Origin: Ctenosaura bakeri
Taxonomy: Eukaryota > Chordata > Lepidosauria > Squamata > Iguanidae
Assembly: GCA_948474755.1 (NCBI GenBank)
Contig: CAOLHI010000490.1
Location: 62,001 to 126,000 of the forward strand
Reading direction: 5' to 3'
DNA length: 64,000 nucleotides
Shown here: piece by piece, positions 40,801-54,400 of the stretch
Layout: every line of letters starts with the position of its first letter
Numbering within the stretch: position 1 is the stretch's first letter
Made by a program: the position numbers and the translations under genes
The notes under the pieces: model-generated
What the model saw: only the letters and a program-made list of their open reading frames with translations
What the model was told of the DNA's origin: nothing
The model's database searches: none

Positions 40801-42406
40801 GGATGTGGAAGAACTATAATTCTAATTATGATTCAGTTCTGATCATGACTTCAGAGATACCCATCTATAATTGTTAATTGAGTAATGCATTTCAATTTCT
40901 ATGGACCATAGTTTTTTGTTTTTTTTTAACAAGATCAGTCCTTCCACTTCCTTTCCTGTCTCTCTTTCTGGAAGTAATAGAAATATAGGTTTGACTTCCA
41001 AGGTGTGGAAGATGCACACACACACACTTGCATAGTTACCCAGTGTTGCCTGGGATTTTATTTTCCTCTTGAGAACTCAGCCAACTCTCTTCTCCAGTAT
41101 CTGTAACTTTATCCCATATTTCCCAAGGCAATCTGTACTCAGAGTTATTTACATACACAGTTTGGGGTCTTGAGGGAGTACACTGTCTTCCTTCTTGCTG
41201 CTAGGCCTCGTCTCTATAGCAACTGCCCTTTTCTGGTACCTGTAACTTTTCCCCATATTTCCCAATCCAATCTGTATTCAGAGTTGTTAACATACAGAAG
41301 TTGGCATCCTGTCCTCCTGCTTGTTGCTAGGCCTCATCTCCACAGCAACCAGCCTATTCCAGTACCTGTAACTTTTCCCCATATTCCCCAGTCCAATCTG
41401 TTTTAAGAGTTGTTAACATACAGAGGTTGGATTCCTGCATGAATACACTGTCCTCCTCCTTGCTGCTAGGCATTGTTTCTATAGCAACCAGCCTATTCCA
41501 GAACCTATAACTTTTCCCCATAGTCCCTAATCCAATCTGTGTCATCTGGTGACATTGATGTACTGGCTTTTGATTATTTTACTGTCTGTTGAATTTGTGA
41601 AATGGCTTTACGTTTTTTTGGAAGTATTTTTTGTTTTGAATTTCAACGTTAAGATTCCTCACATATGGAACCCATACAATCTACTGTGTGAGGCGAGAAG
41701 ACTTTGTAACTATGGCCCTTTTTGCATGCCAGTTGTGTTGCAAAATGACCTCGGGAGCTTCGTGCGATTGTGAGGACCATTTCACATGACGTCCTGCAAT
41801 CACATGATGCTCCTGAGGCCAGTAGGCAGCGATCATGCATTGTATCATTTTCGACTCATTGCCAAAAATGATGCGTGATTGCGTGTCGCTCCCAGGCCCC
41901 CCACACACTTACTTTGCATATGGAGGCTCTGGATACGCAGCCATTGTGCTTCCTCCCCCAGAGCAGCCTGAGAAAGTACCTGGCTGTGCTGCTGAAGGAA
42001 GGGGTGGAGCGCTCATGCTTCCTTCCGGCCAGCGTGGTGCTGGTGTGGAGGAGAAGCAGAGGGAATGAATGCAAGTGCCTCTCGGAAGAGGCTTCTTGCA
42101 TGATCCTCTTGTCATGCCAGTGGCACCAGGTAAGGTGCAAAAAGAGCCTATGTTGTATATGTCACTTTAATTTTTCTCACATATGTCTCCCAAATGTTTT
42201 CTGGCATCCTGATTGAAGGTAAGCCTCATCTCCATAGCCTGAGGCCCAAGAGCTCTCTGGCTGAGAATTCTAAAGGTCCCTCACAGCCAGCCAATCATGC
42301 AAGGTCTTCTTGCTTCACACAGCCAATCGTATGAGGTCTTTGCCTGCCTGATGCAGACAAATAGACAAACTCACAAACTTGCAGACAAACATTGACTTTT
42401 GTATAG

Positions 42407-42448
<42 letters not shown>

Positions 42449-45400
42449 CCTACCTATCTACCTACCTACCTACCTAGTCTTTGTCATACTTTAAGGAAAG
42501 GTTCCAACTAAAGATGGAAAATAAATTCACATTGAGCAAACCTGTAAGAAACATTTATTAAAAACAAATTTAACTATTGGCAACAGCATTTTGTTGTCAA
42601 TGTGGCCTGAAGGAATGTCTCTCTCTCTCTCTCTCTTTCTCCTTGGTCCATGAGTCAGCAATGAACAAATGGGCATGTGTATTTCTCTTCTTCCCATCAT
42701 TAAGAGAGAAACACAAAAGCAATTTTATAAATTTTTCCTTCAGGAATTATATGCAAAGAAATCCATAATTATATGCTAATAGAATCATATTAATAAATGT
42801 GTATTTCTGCATATGAGAGCCAGTATGTTGTAGTGGTTTGAACAGTGGATTATAACTCTGCAGACCAGGGTGCAGATCCACACTCAGCAATAGAAACCCA
42901 CTGGGTACGCTGGACAAGTCATGGTCTCTCAGTTTCAGAGGAAGGCAAAGGCAAACCTCCCTCTGAACAAATTATGCCAAGAAAACATTGTAATAGGATC
43001 ATCTTAGGGTTGCCATAAATTGTAAATGATTTGAAGGCACGCAACAACAGTAATTTCTGCGTATATATAGAAAATAAGCAAAACCACACTCTAGACAATG
43101 GGGAGAATGCACATAAATGTATGCTTTAGGAAAAAATATATCAAAAAGTACATACAAAAATGTGCACACATTTCTACAAGGGGAAGGGAAGAGTCTGAAG
43201 AAAAGAAAAGAAATTGCCAAAAAAAATGCTTTAAGATTTGTTACCATGTGTAATTAAGTATATTTGAAACTGATTTGGGAATGTATAACATGAAGTTATT
43301 CAATTATAACTCCAATTGTAAATTATAAATATAATCCAGCTGATACCCCTAGCTAGAATAGTTTCATTGAATCCATTGCTAAGTGGTAAGTTGATGCTTG
43401 TATAAATTCCATTCATTTAATGTGTCTATTCTTTTCTGGATTAGCAACTGGATCTAAAATATTAACAGAATAATATCTTAAGATCTGGGTCTCATAACCC
43501 AAAGAATTTTATTATGCAAGCCTTTGTATTCTGATTTAGTAAATCCAATTGTGCTGAGTGGAGTATCCTCAAGGTAAAATCCACATAGGATTGCTGCTGC
43601 TTATTTATTATTTTTATGAATTTTAGGTTGCAGGCACAGGTAACTCACCTCTGAGTAAACATACAGAAGATCGTTAAATTGATTGATTAATTAATTAATT
43701 GCACAATGTTCATAAGTGTATACTCAAATCAATTGTTTCAAAGAAAGAAGTATACTTTAAAAAAGATGTTAAGTTTGTGTTTCAGAAGGCAATTTTAAAA
43801 TGTTCTAGCTGGTTATTTGAGGGTATCATTTTTCAAAACTTTCTTTTTATTCTTTCTCTATAGAGCCTACTACGTTCAGCACTACCCCAAAAACTACAAC
43901 AAAGACTCCGTCTACAATAACAGTCACAGTGACACCAACAGTAACTACCACTGGGACTCAAACTACAACCACATCAACCACCACCACCACAACTACCACT
44001 TCTACTCAGACTCCTACTACAACTACATCTCCAACCACCACTGAAACCTCTACAACCACCACCACTACTACATCCACTCCATCAACCACAACTGAGACTG
44101 TACCCACTACCACAACAACAGCTACACCAACCCCAACCACCACTGAAACACCAACAACCACCACATCAACTACCACCACCACTTCTACTCAGACTCCTAC
44201 TACAACTACATCTTCAACCACCACTGAAACCTCTACAACTACCACCACTACTACATCCACTCCATCAACCACAACTGAGACTGTACCCACTACCACAACA
44301 ACAGCTACACCAACCCCAACTACCACTGAAACACCGACAACCACCACATCAACTACCACCACCACTTCTACTCAGACTCCTACTACAACTACATCTCCAA
44401 CCACCACTGAAACCTCTACAACTACCACCACTACTACAGCCACTCCATCAACCACAACTGAGACTGTACCCACTTCCACAACAACAGCTACACCAACCCC
44501 AACCACCACTGAAACACCGACAACCACCACATCAACTACCACCACCACTTCTACTCAGACTCCTACTACAACTACATCTCCAACCACCACTGAAACCTCT
44601 ACAACTACCACCACTACTACAGCCACTCCATCAACCACAACTGAGACTGTACCCACTTCCACAACAACAGCTACACCAACCCCAACCACCACTGAAACAC
44701 CGACAACCACCACATCAACTACCACCACCACTTCTACTCAGACTCCTACTACAACTACATCTCCAACCACCACTGAAACCTCTACAACTACCACCACTAC
44801 TACAGCCACTCCATCAACCACAACTGAGACTGTACCCACTACCACAACAACAGCTACGCCAACAATACCAACATCCACCCCTACTGAGACAGCTACAACC
44901 ACATCTGTGTCAATTCCAACATCAACTACTTCCACAATTACGTCAATTACGTCACCAACATCTACAACAGGGTTCTTCTGTGAAGTGAATGGCACGATAT
45001 ACCGTCCAGGTAACTGTTTTAGGTTTGATACAGTTCACTTTTCCTTGGTATTTTCAGAAAAATATGGAAGTTACTTTTATGTCTGTATCTACAGCTATTT
45101 CCTTTTGAATTTGAATTTGAATTTGTTATTAATTTATTATTTATAATATTTTATTCATAATTATGTTTAAATCAAAACTATTTATTTATAAATAATAATA
45201 TCATTTATTCTTTATTTATTCTTTCATTTATTATTTCACTTGAGTGCTATATATGCAGAATATATGTTCTTCCAGCAACATGAAATAATAAAGTAGGGAA
45301 ATGTTCTTTCATGTAATCTAAAGATAGCCTAGGAAATACTCCAAATACTAGGCAAAATACTAGAAGTCTGTTTTCCCCTCATTCTCTAGGTATTTCAGAG

Positions 45401-48400
45401 ACTACATGGCACTAAGTGAGCACTGCGTGAAAGAATAGATACCTCAAATTCTAAGGGCCTTTCTGCACTACACTGTTATAATGCTACTATTCCACTTTCC
45501 ACATCCTATGGAATCCTGGGTTTTGCAATTTAGGGAGGGGCATTTAGAATTCTCAGCCAGAGAGCTCTTTGGCCTCAGTAAATTACAAACCCCAGAATTC
45601 TTCAGGATGTTGAAAGTGGAATAATAGCACTATAACAGTGTAGTGTGGAAAGGCCCTACTCAGAGGCAAAATTAAAATATCAGGAGGCAAGGCACATGAG
45701 AAACACATCCAATAACACCTGACACATTACTTAAGCTTCTTCCACATCTCAATTTAAGACCTAAAATCCACAAAAGTTGATCCTTTTGTGATATATTTCA
45801 TACCCTGTAGCAGCCATGCGTGGGCCTGGTAGATATTTAATTTCATACAGTCTTTTTAAAAGTTTTGTCCAGTTTGTCAGAATGTTCAAGTTTCTTGGTG
45901 TTCAGTAATAAGTTATTTTATGTCTATCTTTTTGTGTTGTACCCCTGTTTGATGGAGGTGGGGGCTGGAATCTGAGAAGAGCTCCTACAGGGGCCGTGGC
46001 CAAAAAAACAAAACAAAAGCCTATTAAGAATAGTTGCTATAGAGATGGAATGAAGGAAGTTTCCAGTCTGAGATGCTTCAGTAATTAGAATTCATTCTTT
46101 ATGAATTCTGCAATAGGCTGATTCACACCTCTCTTGTTGTTAGAAATTCTGTTAAAGTCAAAAATATGTTTTTAAATATCTTTCTTTTGTGAAAATTTAA
46201 GGAAAAATATTAACCGATTTAGAAACGGGATAGAAGAACACATAAACAATGATGCAGGGTGGAATTTTCCAGTTGTCTGCCAGTCTTAAGTAGTGTCACT
46301 CCACTTGAAAAAGTAGTGTTGGCCTTGCAGAACCCAATTCTGGTTTATATGCAGAGGAGAAGCAATCCAGCAGAATTTCCAGATGTTCAGTTAGTTGCAT
46401 AACTGGTTGCAGAAACAGTGGTGCAAATGGTAGCATACCTAGAACAAGTCCAGCTTCTGTTCAGTGTTGTATATGTGTGCCTGTGGTCTTTAGGTGTACT
46501 GCTAGAATCTAGTTGCAGTATTGTTGTGCAGCTGCAAGAAAATAATGTAGTCCACTAGCCCACTGTTGTCTTCTTCTTATGATGGATTTATGTTTTGGTT
46601 TCTTCAAAGGGGTGATTTTTTTAAACTTTAAAAATGTTATTTTAGCTTTGGCATTTTATTGCTCATGTATTTTGTTTACACTGTTTTTAGGTCTGTATGT
46701 TTCTAGTTAGCAATTTTGAAAATCACAATATGGAGGGAAAATGCTGAATGTACATTTACATGAACATGTTTTCAGTTACAGCTCATGTTAACAGTTGTTC
46801 TTGAAAATCTAGGTGACATAATAGAGACGGGAGAATATAACAATCTGTGTTTCCTTGCCAATTGCTCGATCTGGGGTGAAATAGAGTATACCCATTGGTA
46901 TTGTCCTACAACCACAACGGTGACAACAACAACCACGACACCTACGACCACAACAGAGACAACTACCACTGTAACAGAAACTAGTACAAGCATAAGCAGC
47001 ACAACTCCACATATACGACCAAATGTTACATCAACAACCACACAGTCTACAACCACACTTAAACCATGCTTAAATGGGACAGTTCAGGTTAGTAACTTTC
47101 AGTTCTTAATAAAATATTTTAATTAATTTAGAAGACTCTTTTAATTTTTTTTTCTCTTTCACTTCCAAATCTTAAACTCCTTTTCGGAACATCTGCAAAT
47201 TTAAGAAGTATCTAGGTTTATACAAGAGCTATTGAAAGGAAAATTGCCTTCATAGTGTGCTAGTTATTTATTCAACATATTTCTTATTCAGAAGTTCTAG
47301 TAAAGGCTCCAAAGGATCATCAGAGTTGATTTTGTACATTTCCTTTGGCATGAAAGAAGTGAGTGCAGCTTGATATTGTCCCTTATTCAAACTGCAAGAG
47401 AAACAACACCAATGGCAATTCACCTCTTTCAAGTAACACACACACAATTAAACTGAATAGAGAAAATGCTGATTTTGGCTAGAATCTTGTTGGTGACTAA
47501 AGCTGATGTAAGCATCTGCTATATAGGCATAAGTAACTTTTTTGATATGGATATGGTTGTAGTGAGGGGACAGCAATGAACACTGTTTCCATCAGGAGAT
47601 AAAGCTGCCTTGCCATTTCCCAGAGATTTTGGGAGCCAACAGGACAGCTTTATCCACTGGATGACTTTTTCTTACAGATATATCCTCCCCCTGACACCAC
47701 AGAGCCAGCACCTGTCTCCTACTCATACACCAGTGTAGTTGCACTGGCCAATTGGATCTTGACCAGAATCCAGATCTTGACCAGAATTTGATGGGCTTGT
47801 CAGACTGACTGCAATTTATCAGAAAATTGTTGTTAAAGCTATGCAAGGCCTTTGCTGGATATGGCAGAACTAGCAGCCTGGGATAGAATGTTAGGAAGCA
47901 GCTTCTGCATAAATCGAAACAGCAAATATCCTGTGGAATCCTGGACTTGGTAGTTTGATGAGGCACTACAGTATTCTCGTTGAAAATTCTAAATACTCCT
48001 CCCTAAACTGCAAGTCCCAATTCCATAGGATGTTGCTATAGCAGTTGAAGTGAAGATATAACACTATAATTGTGTAGTATGGTTCTCTCCATTTGGGTTG
48101 AGCTACAAATTCAATTAACCCCAGGCAGTATGGGAACCAGGTTAGGGAAAGACAGCCACTGAACAATAGCTGTAACTCTTGCACTGATATAAAAAGGTTT
48201 CTCTTTTTGTGACCTGAATGAATCGAATTGATTGGCACTCATTTGGATCTTACCTATAGCAATGCTAAGTATGGTATATTTGATATTGCACTCTTAAAAA
48301 TCCAGAAGCATGAACATGGACATAACTTGGAAGATCATGTATTGGCTGGAGAACGTGTTTGGTTACTCTTTCAGTCCATCATTACATGTTTGTGTAAATT

Positions 48401-51400
48401 TATGTGTGTAGATATTTCAGTATTTGTTTGCCTATATTTAAAGTGTTATATGCTTTCTCTCTGCTTTTTCAAAATGCAGCCAGGGGAAACGTGGTGGATA
48501 TGTGAATGTGTCCAAGCCATATGCATTTCAGATGATAAATGGGAGATTGTCACTATCCCATGCAATCCACCCCCCAAGCCCCAGTGTTCCAATGGGCTTA
48601 CCCCTGTGCGTGTGATAAACGAGGATGGGTGCTGCTGGCACTGGGAATGTGACTGTGAGTTACATGTAAAATATATTTGATGTTTACTTAAAGGGCTGCG
48701 GCTGGTATGAGAAAGTGATTGCATTGAACACAGAGTGGAATTTGATAAGAGGCTGTTTCTCCTTTTTGTCAATTAACTTTAACTTAAAACCACAGTTAAA
48801 TTGTCAGTCATATGGGTTGAGCATGAACTGAAAGAGGGGCCTATCCAAGACTCAGCCTCAGAATCTAGAACTTGTAGCTCTGGAACGTGTGTAGGAATTA
48901 TGAAGAAAAGACATGTATTTGGAAATGTACAAGGTAGAATATCCTTCCATGGTCACAGAGCAACAAAACTGAACACGTCTATGCCTTTGACATTAGGGGC
49001 TTGGCTTCCAAGTGAGAAAAAACATCTAGAAAAACCAGTGGGCTGATATCTCACCTTTTAGAAGTCCACCAAGAAGAAACAATAGAAATCTTGATATGCT
49101 ATTCAAATCCTTTATCTGTACTTTCAGAGTGGTAGCATCTTTTCTCATGATGGAGGAATAAAGAGGCACCTTCCTCAACCCACCTCATACCTAAAATAAC
49201 ATGTGAGGTCGTCTACACAGAGACCCATATGTCCCAACCTCCTTTAGCATATCTCTTCCCACATAAGGGAGTAACACCTTGTGAAAATCTGGTGACAGTA
49301 TGTATTGCCGTTTGAGTCTAGAGGTAACAATAACATACACTTTTTGCTGTGCAGTAGAATGAGAAGACAACATTGTCTGTCCATTTTTCTGCTGTGTCAG
49401 TGAGATTGCTTGTACCTAATCATTGCTTCAGATGTTCAGCAAAAATAAGAGTGGAAGATGGTGAAAGTGGGATTTTTAAGGCTGTATCTCATTTTCCTCC
49501 ATCTGAGTTATTTTCCTATTGGGACAGTACAGGAAAATCTGGTGAGAAAGAAGGCAGAAAGTCATTATTGTTTTCTTCTCAACAATTCCTGAGTGTGTGA
49601 AGTTTATCAAACTTGCTCTTGATTGGACTTTTCTGCTCTATTCACAACAAATGGGTGAAAAAGTTGTGATGCTTTCTAAAATCAAGCTGTATGCAAACTG
49701 TATCTCTCCCACTATAAGATGAAGTTATGCTGTCAATGTGTAAGCAACACTGCATTTCCCAAATTTCTAGGCACACTAAATTGAGAGATCTCAAAAATAT
49801 TTGCAGTGCTGTTTGTTATAGCCAGACTTTCAATATTCTAAGGGAATGCCTGCTGATACCGGTAGAGAACCAAAACAAATGGCAGGTTGATCTTCCTGTC
49901 ATCACAGAGCTTGTGTGGTTTTGGTGTTATTATAACAAATCCAGAGAGGGAAAGAGAAAGAGAGGCTCAGACTACAATCCTATTGATTAGTGTAATAAGA
50001 TTCAGAGGCAGTGAGGGAGATGACAGCATGGAACATCATCTCTGCCAAGAAAGAAAACCCTATGGGCTCCTGAGCAGCTTGGGAAGCAGCAGGGCTGCTT
50101 TCTTCGGTAATGGAGATAGGTTCCTCTGTCACACCTCTGCTGCTGTTGCACACCACTCCCTAAAATGCCTTATGCTGGTGTAACAGAGCCTTTGGCCAGC
50201 ATAAGTTACCAAGAGGCATCCAGCCTTAGTGTCATGGACCATTGTCATCATTATTAGGTTTAACAATATTTTATCCCAGGTTACCATTTCCATGTAAAAC
50301 TTCACCTAGATTCTATTTCCAGTATAAGAGCTGCTAGGATATTGTCCTTCCTGTTACACTAGGATATATTGCCTTGCCTGTTACAAAGATTTTTATTCAC
50401 ATTCGTCCATATGCTGCAAGACTAAATGCTTATCCAATTCTCTTGTCTTTCTGAAGGCTACTGCACTGGCTGGGGAGACCCGCATTATATGACATTTGAT
50501 GGCCTCTACTATAGTTACCAAGGCAATTGTACCTATACCTTGGTGGAAGAGATTCATAAAACCATTGACAACTTCGGAGTGTACATTGATAATTACCACT
50601 GTGATCCACGGGATGTTGTCTCCTGTCCACGCACACTCATTGTAAAGCATGAGACCCAAGAAGTGCGTGTAACAACAGTCAGAATGGTTCCAATGAAAGT
50701 ACAGGTATGAGCAAAATGGTTTTCATTTCAGCACTGAATGGATACTGAGGTTTAGCATCAGTTACTAATTTTGTCTTCCTGTAGGATATATATACGATAT
50801 GCAGAGTGCCTTACAGGTACATTTACAGCTACTTTCAGAGCATTCTTCAGAATCAGGCTATTAATAAGAACAATCCTGGTTTAGAGGTGGAGAAATGAGA
50901 CAAATAATGATCTAGAGTTTCTTTGCATGGAAACATGCTCAAGATCTTTCCCCTGCTCTATAATTTCAGACACACTCTTACACATCCCTATTTAGCTTGA
51001 CTACCAATAGGGGCACTAGAATGCCCCTGGAGCTTTTGATTAGGCAAAGAGTGATAGGCATCCCTTCTCCAGCAGTAGGCTACCTGCCTTTCTGGATGTT
51101 TATGGCCTCAGAAGGAGTCTTTATCCTTGTTTCCAAGCTTGCTCTGACAGCAACACAGGAAAACCTTAGCCTCTCCCTCCTTTTATCTCTTAGTGGCACC
51201 TCTTCAAGCAGTGCCCATTTTCCATTCCTTTCCTCACTTCCATAACTGTAGCTAGGGCGCCTTGTGAACAGGTAGTTGTTCTCAAACAGGAGATATTCAT
51301 TGATTCTGGCTGGGGAATTGCTTAAAGCCTGGTTTTGGAAATCTCATATCCACTTCCTCTTGGTCCAACCCCAGAAAGGTACAACTGTCCACCGATAATC

Positions 51401-54400
51401 ACAACAAGATTGCACTTTCCTTAAGAACTCATCTGGGACAGCTGTACCCGTGTCCCTCAGTGTATAAATCAGAGTGGATGACTGTGATGGAACTGAGGGA
51501 GCACTTGGATTTTGGAAGGACCTTGAGGTCCCAATCATTTTATTCCATTTCAATTAATTCATTGGTTATTTTCAAACTTAAATATATAACATTTTATTTA
51601 TTACTTATGCTGAATATTGTGCAAAAGCATTTTTACACAAAAGACCATGTGTCTATATACAAAATTTTGTTATTTGAGCAAACACATTTTTCTCAAAAGA
51701 GTTGTGAATTGTAAAATAAATAAATAAATATCAAGATAGTTAATTATTTCTGAGTGGGCCAGGGACATCCTTGCACAGTATGGAGAAGAAAGTTTGCAAG
51801 TGTTATTTACATTCCTAGAAGCTCTCTGGCAACAATTTGCCATCAGATTTCGGCTGCAAACCACATAACCATCCAGTCACACTGCTGAATTACAGTGGTG
51901 GCTTGCTTGTGTTTTTCTTGATGTTGGGACAGCTGGAGCATACCCTCTAACATTTCACAGATGAAAACTGGGACACATGTGGCCAGGCAAGATAAGAGTG
52001 TAATTCGGATGCTGAAAGTTATTCATGGGGAAGAGCATGCAAGCTAGGAGGGGCTGCAACAGTTTGCTTTTGTTGGAGGGTCTTTCTACTCTACAATGTT
52101 ATAGTGCTATTATTCCACTTTCAACAACTTGTGGAATTCTGGGGTTTGTAGTTTACTGAGGCCAAGCTCTCTGGCTGAGAATTCTAAATGCCCTTCCCTG
52201 AACTGCAAACCCCAGGATTCCATAGGATGTGGAAAGTGGAATAATAGCACTTTAACAGTGTAGTGTGGAAAGGCCCTGAGCCTCCTGGGGCGGGCAATAT
52301 TCTATCCCTTCCTCCCTTCTCCTTCCCTCTCCTTCCTGCCGAGTTTATTGAGTGCAGACAACAAGTCACTGAACTAATCTGAGAACAAAGAGGGGGCGTG
52401 AAAGGAGGAAAGAGAAACTGGGACATTTTGAAAGGATCTGAAAAGGTGGGACAACAAGACAATTAACTGAGACTGTTCTTTGCAAATCAAGACAGTTAGA
52501 GGATGTGTTTGCGTCCTCAAAAAAAGAAAAAAGAAAAAAAAAGGTTGGAGCCACGCGTTGCCCAATAGCTGCACTCTGCCTGCCCAAGTTATTGTTTTGC
52601 CAACTATAGATAGCTGCTACAATTAAGAGGTGTTGTTTCACTGAACATTTTTGGAACATTATTGTATTAGGATAGTTGAATGTTTGCTTTAGTTGACCCA
52701 ATGGATAATTAGGTCCTTAAAAGCAAGAAAACCAATTATTCAAAACATCAAAAAAATCAGTTATTGCATTTTCCTTGAGTTCTGCCCTAATTCTACATTT
52801 CGGTGTAGGTTTAAACAGAAGTTATTTTTCTATAATGATTGTATCCAACTTATCTATACCCTTCTTCTCCTTTAAACAGGTGACTGTGAATGATGTGGTC
52901 GTGGCATTACCTTTCAGGAAATACGGTGTCTATGTTTATGAGTCAGGTCTAAACCATCTGGTGGAAATTCCTGAAATAGGAGTGAATATAACTTACAATG
53001 GCCTGGCCTTCACTATTAGGATGCCTTATAATCTATTTGGCAACAATACTCAGGGACAGTGCGGTAAGGATTTTTTTGCTTGTGCTTTTAAAATAACATG
53101 ATTAAAACCAAATAATAAGAAAAGTGTTTGACATCCAAGCGGTGGACATTTTCGCCTAAGTATTTAATTCTTCACTAGATTTCTTCTCAAAGGTTGTTGC
53201 TGTTGTGTACCTTCAAATCATTTCTGACTTATTGAAACCTTAAGGTGAACCTAACACAGGATTTTTCTGCCAAAATGTCTTCAGAGTGGTTTGCCTTTGC
53301 TTCCTCTGAGGCTGAGATAGTATGGCTTGCCCAAGCTTACCTAGTAGGTTTCCATGGCTGAGCATGGATTCAAACCCTGCTTGCCAGAATTAAAGGCCAT
53401 TTTTACACTAGCCTGTTATAGTGCGATGATTCCACTTTCAACATCCTCTGGAATCCTGGGGTTTGCAGTTTCGGGAGGGGCCGGGAGTCCAGAGGATGTT
53501 GAAAGTGGAATCATCGCACTATAACAGGCTAGTGCGGAAATGGCCAAAGTCCAGCACTGAAACTATGACACAACACTTCTTACAACAAATAGTTTCAGCA
53601 GATTTCTTCCTGCTGTAGGAAGGTCTTTGAAATCACACCGTTTTGGAAGGGTATTCACAATTTAGGAAAATTATGTGCAAAATTTTCATGTGGTTGTTTT
53701 ACATGGAAAATCAGCATTTTGAACATAGAAAACAGCATTTTCTGTATGGAAAATAATATTTCAATGCAGAAGTACTAATTCTTGTACAGAGAATGCTATT
53801 TTCTGTGTAAATTAAACACCTGCATATTTTACATAGGGAAAAATTCCCATTACATCACTTTCTGCACAGGAATTAATATTTCTGCATTGAAATATTATTT
53901 TGTATGCAGAAAATACTGTTTTCTGTTTAAAAAATGTGTTAGTTTTGCACGAAAAAGTCCTGTACTGCAAAGATTTTTGTCAGTGCAGGATTCTTCTCAT
54001 CAGTTTTCTCAACACTCAAAATATGTTTTTTTTTTAAAGCAAAATTTCTGAATATTTTTGGATGTTCTTTCTAGCTCTGTTCTTGCCTACATCAACAGTT
54101 AGTCTCAACTGCATTAAACACATCAAACTGCTTAGATCTGTATCAGTGTTGACTTATTTCTCAACAGTTGATTTAATGGGTCTGCTCCAGCTAGGTTAAC
54201 TTTACAATTTAACCCTCTCAGATTATAGTCACACATAACCAGTTGAAATAATGATAACAACATGAGCTAGCGTGCTGCTGGTGAATTATGATGGTATAAG
54301 TCAAACTTGCAACATCGCAACTTACTCACAGAGATCCAAATCCTGTTTCAACCATGCAATAACAAAACTCCCAACAAAATTCACCTTGTAAGCAATGCAG

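Larger units (their letters stand above)
40619..43863. other. Intron with tandem repeat, GC-rich element and SINE
   Basis: Contains the 126-139-bp tandem repeat at 41085-41545, a GC-rich element at 41714-42148, (ATCT)n at about 42407-42476, a short (CT)n near 42617 and a SINE at 42815-43050. No exon seen. Confidence 0.55.

Noticed and set aside
47592..47966. 124-codon minus-strand frame in an intron
   Set aside because: No recognisable domain; overlaps intron sequence and a worn MITE.
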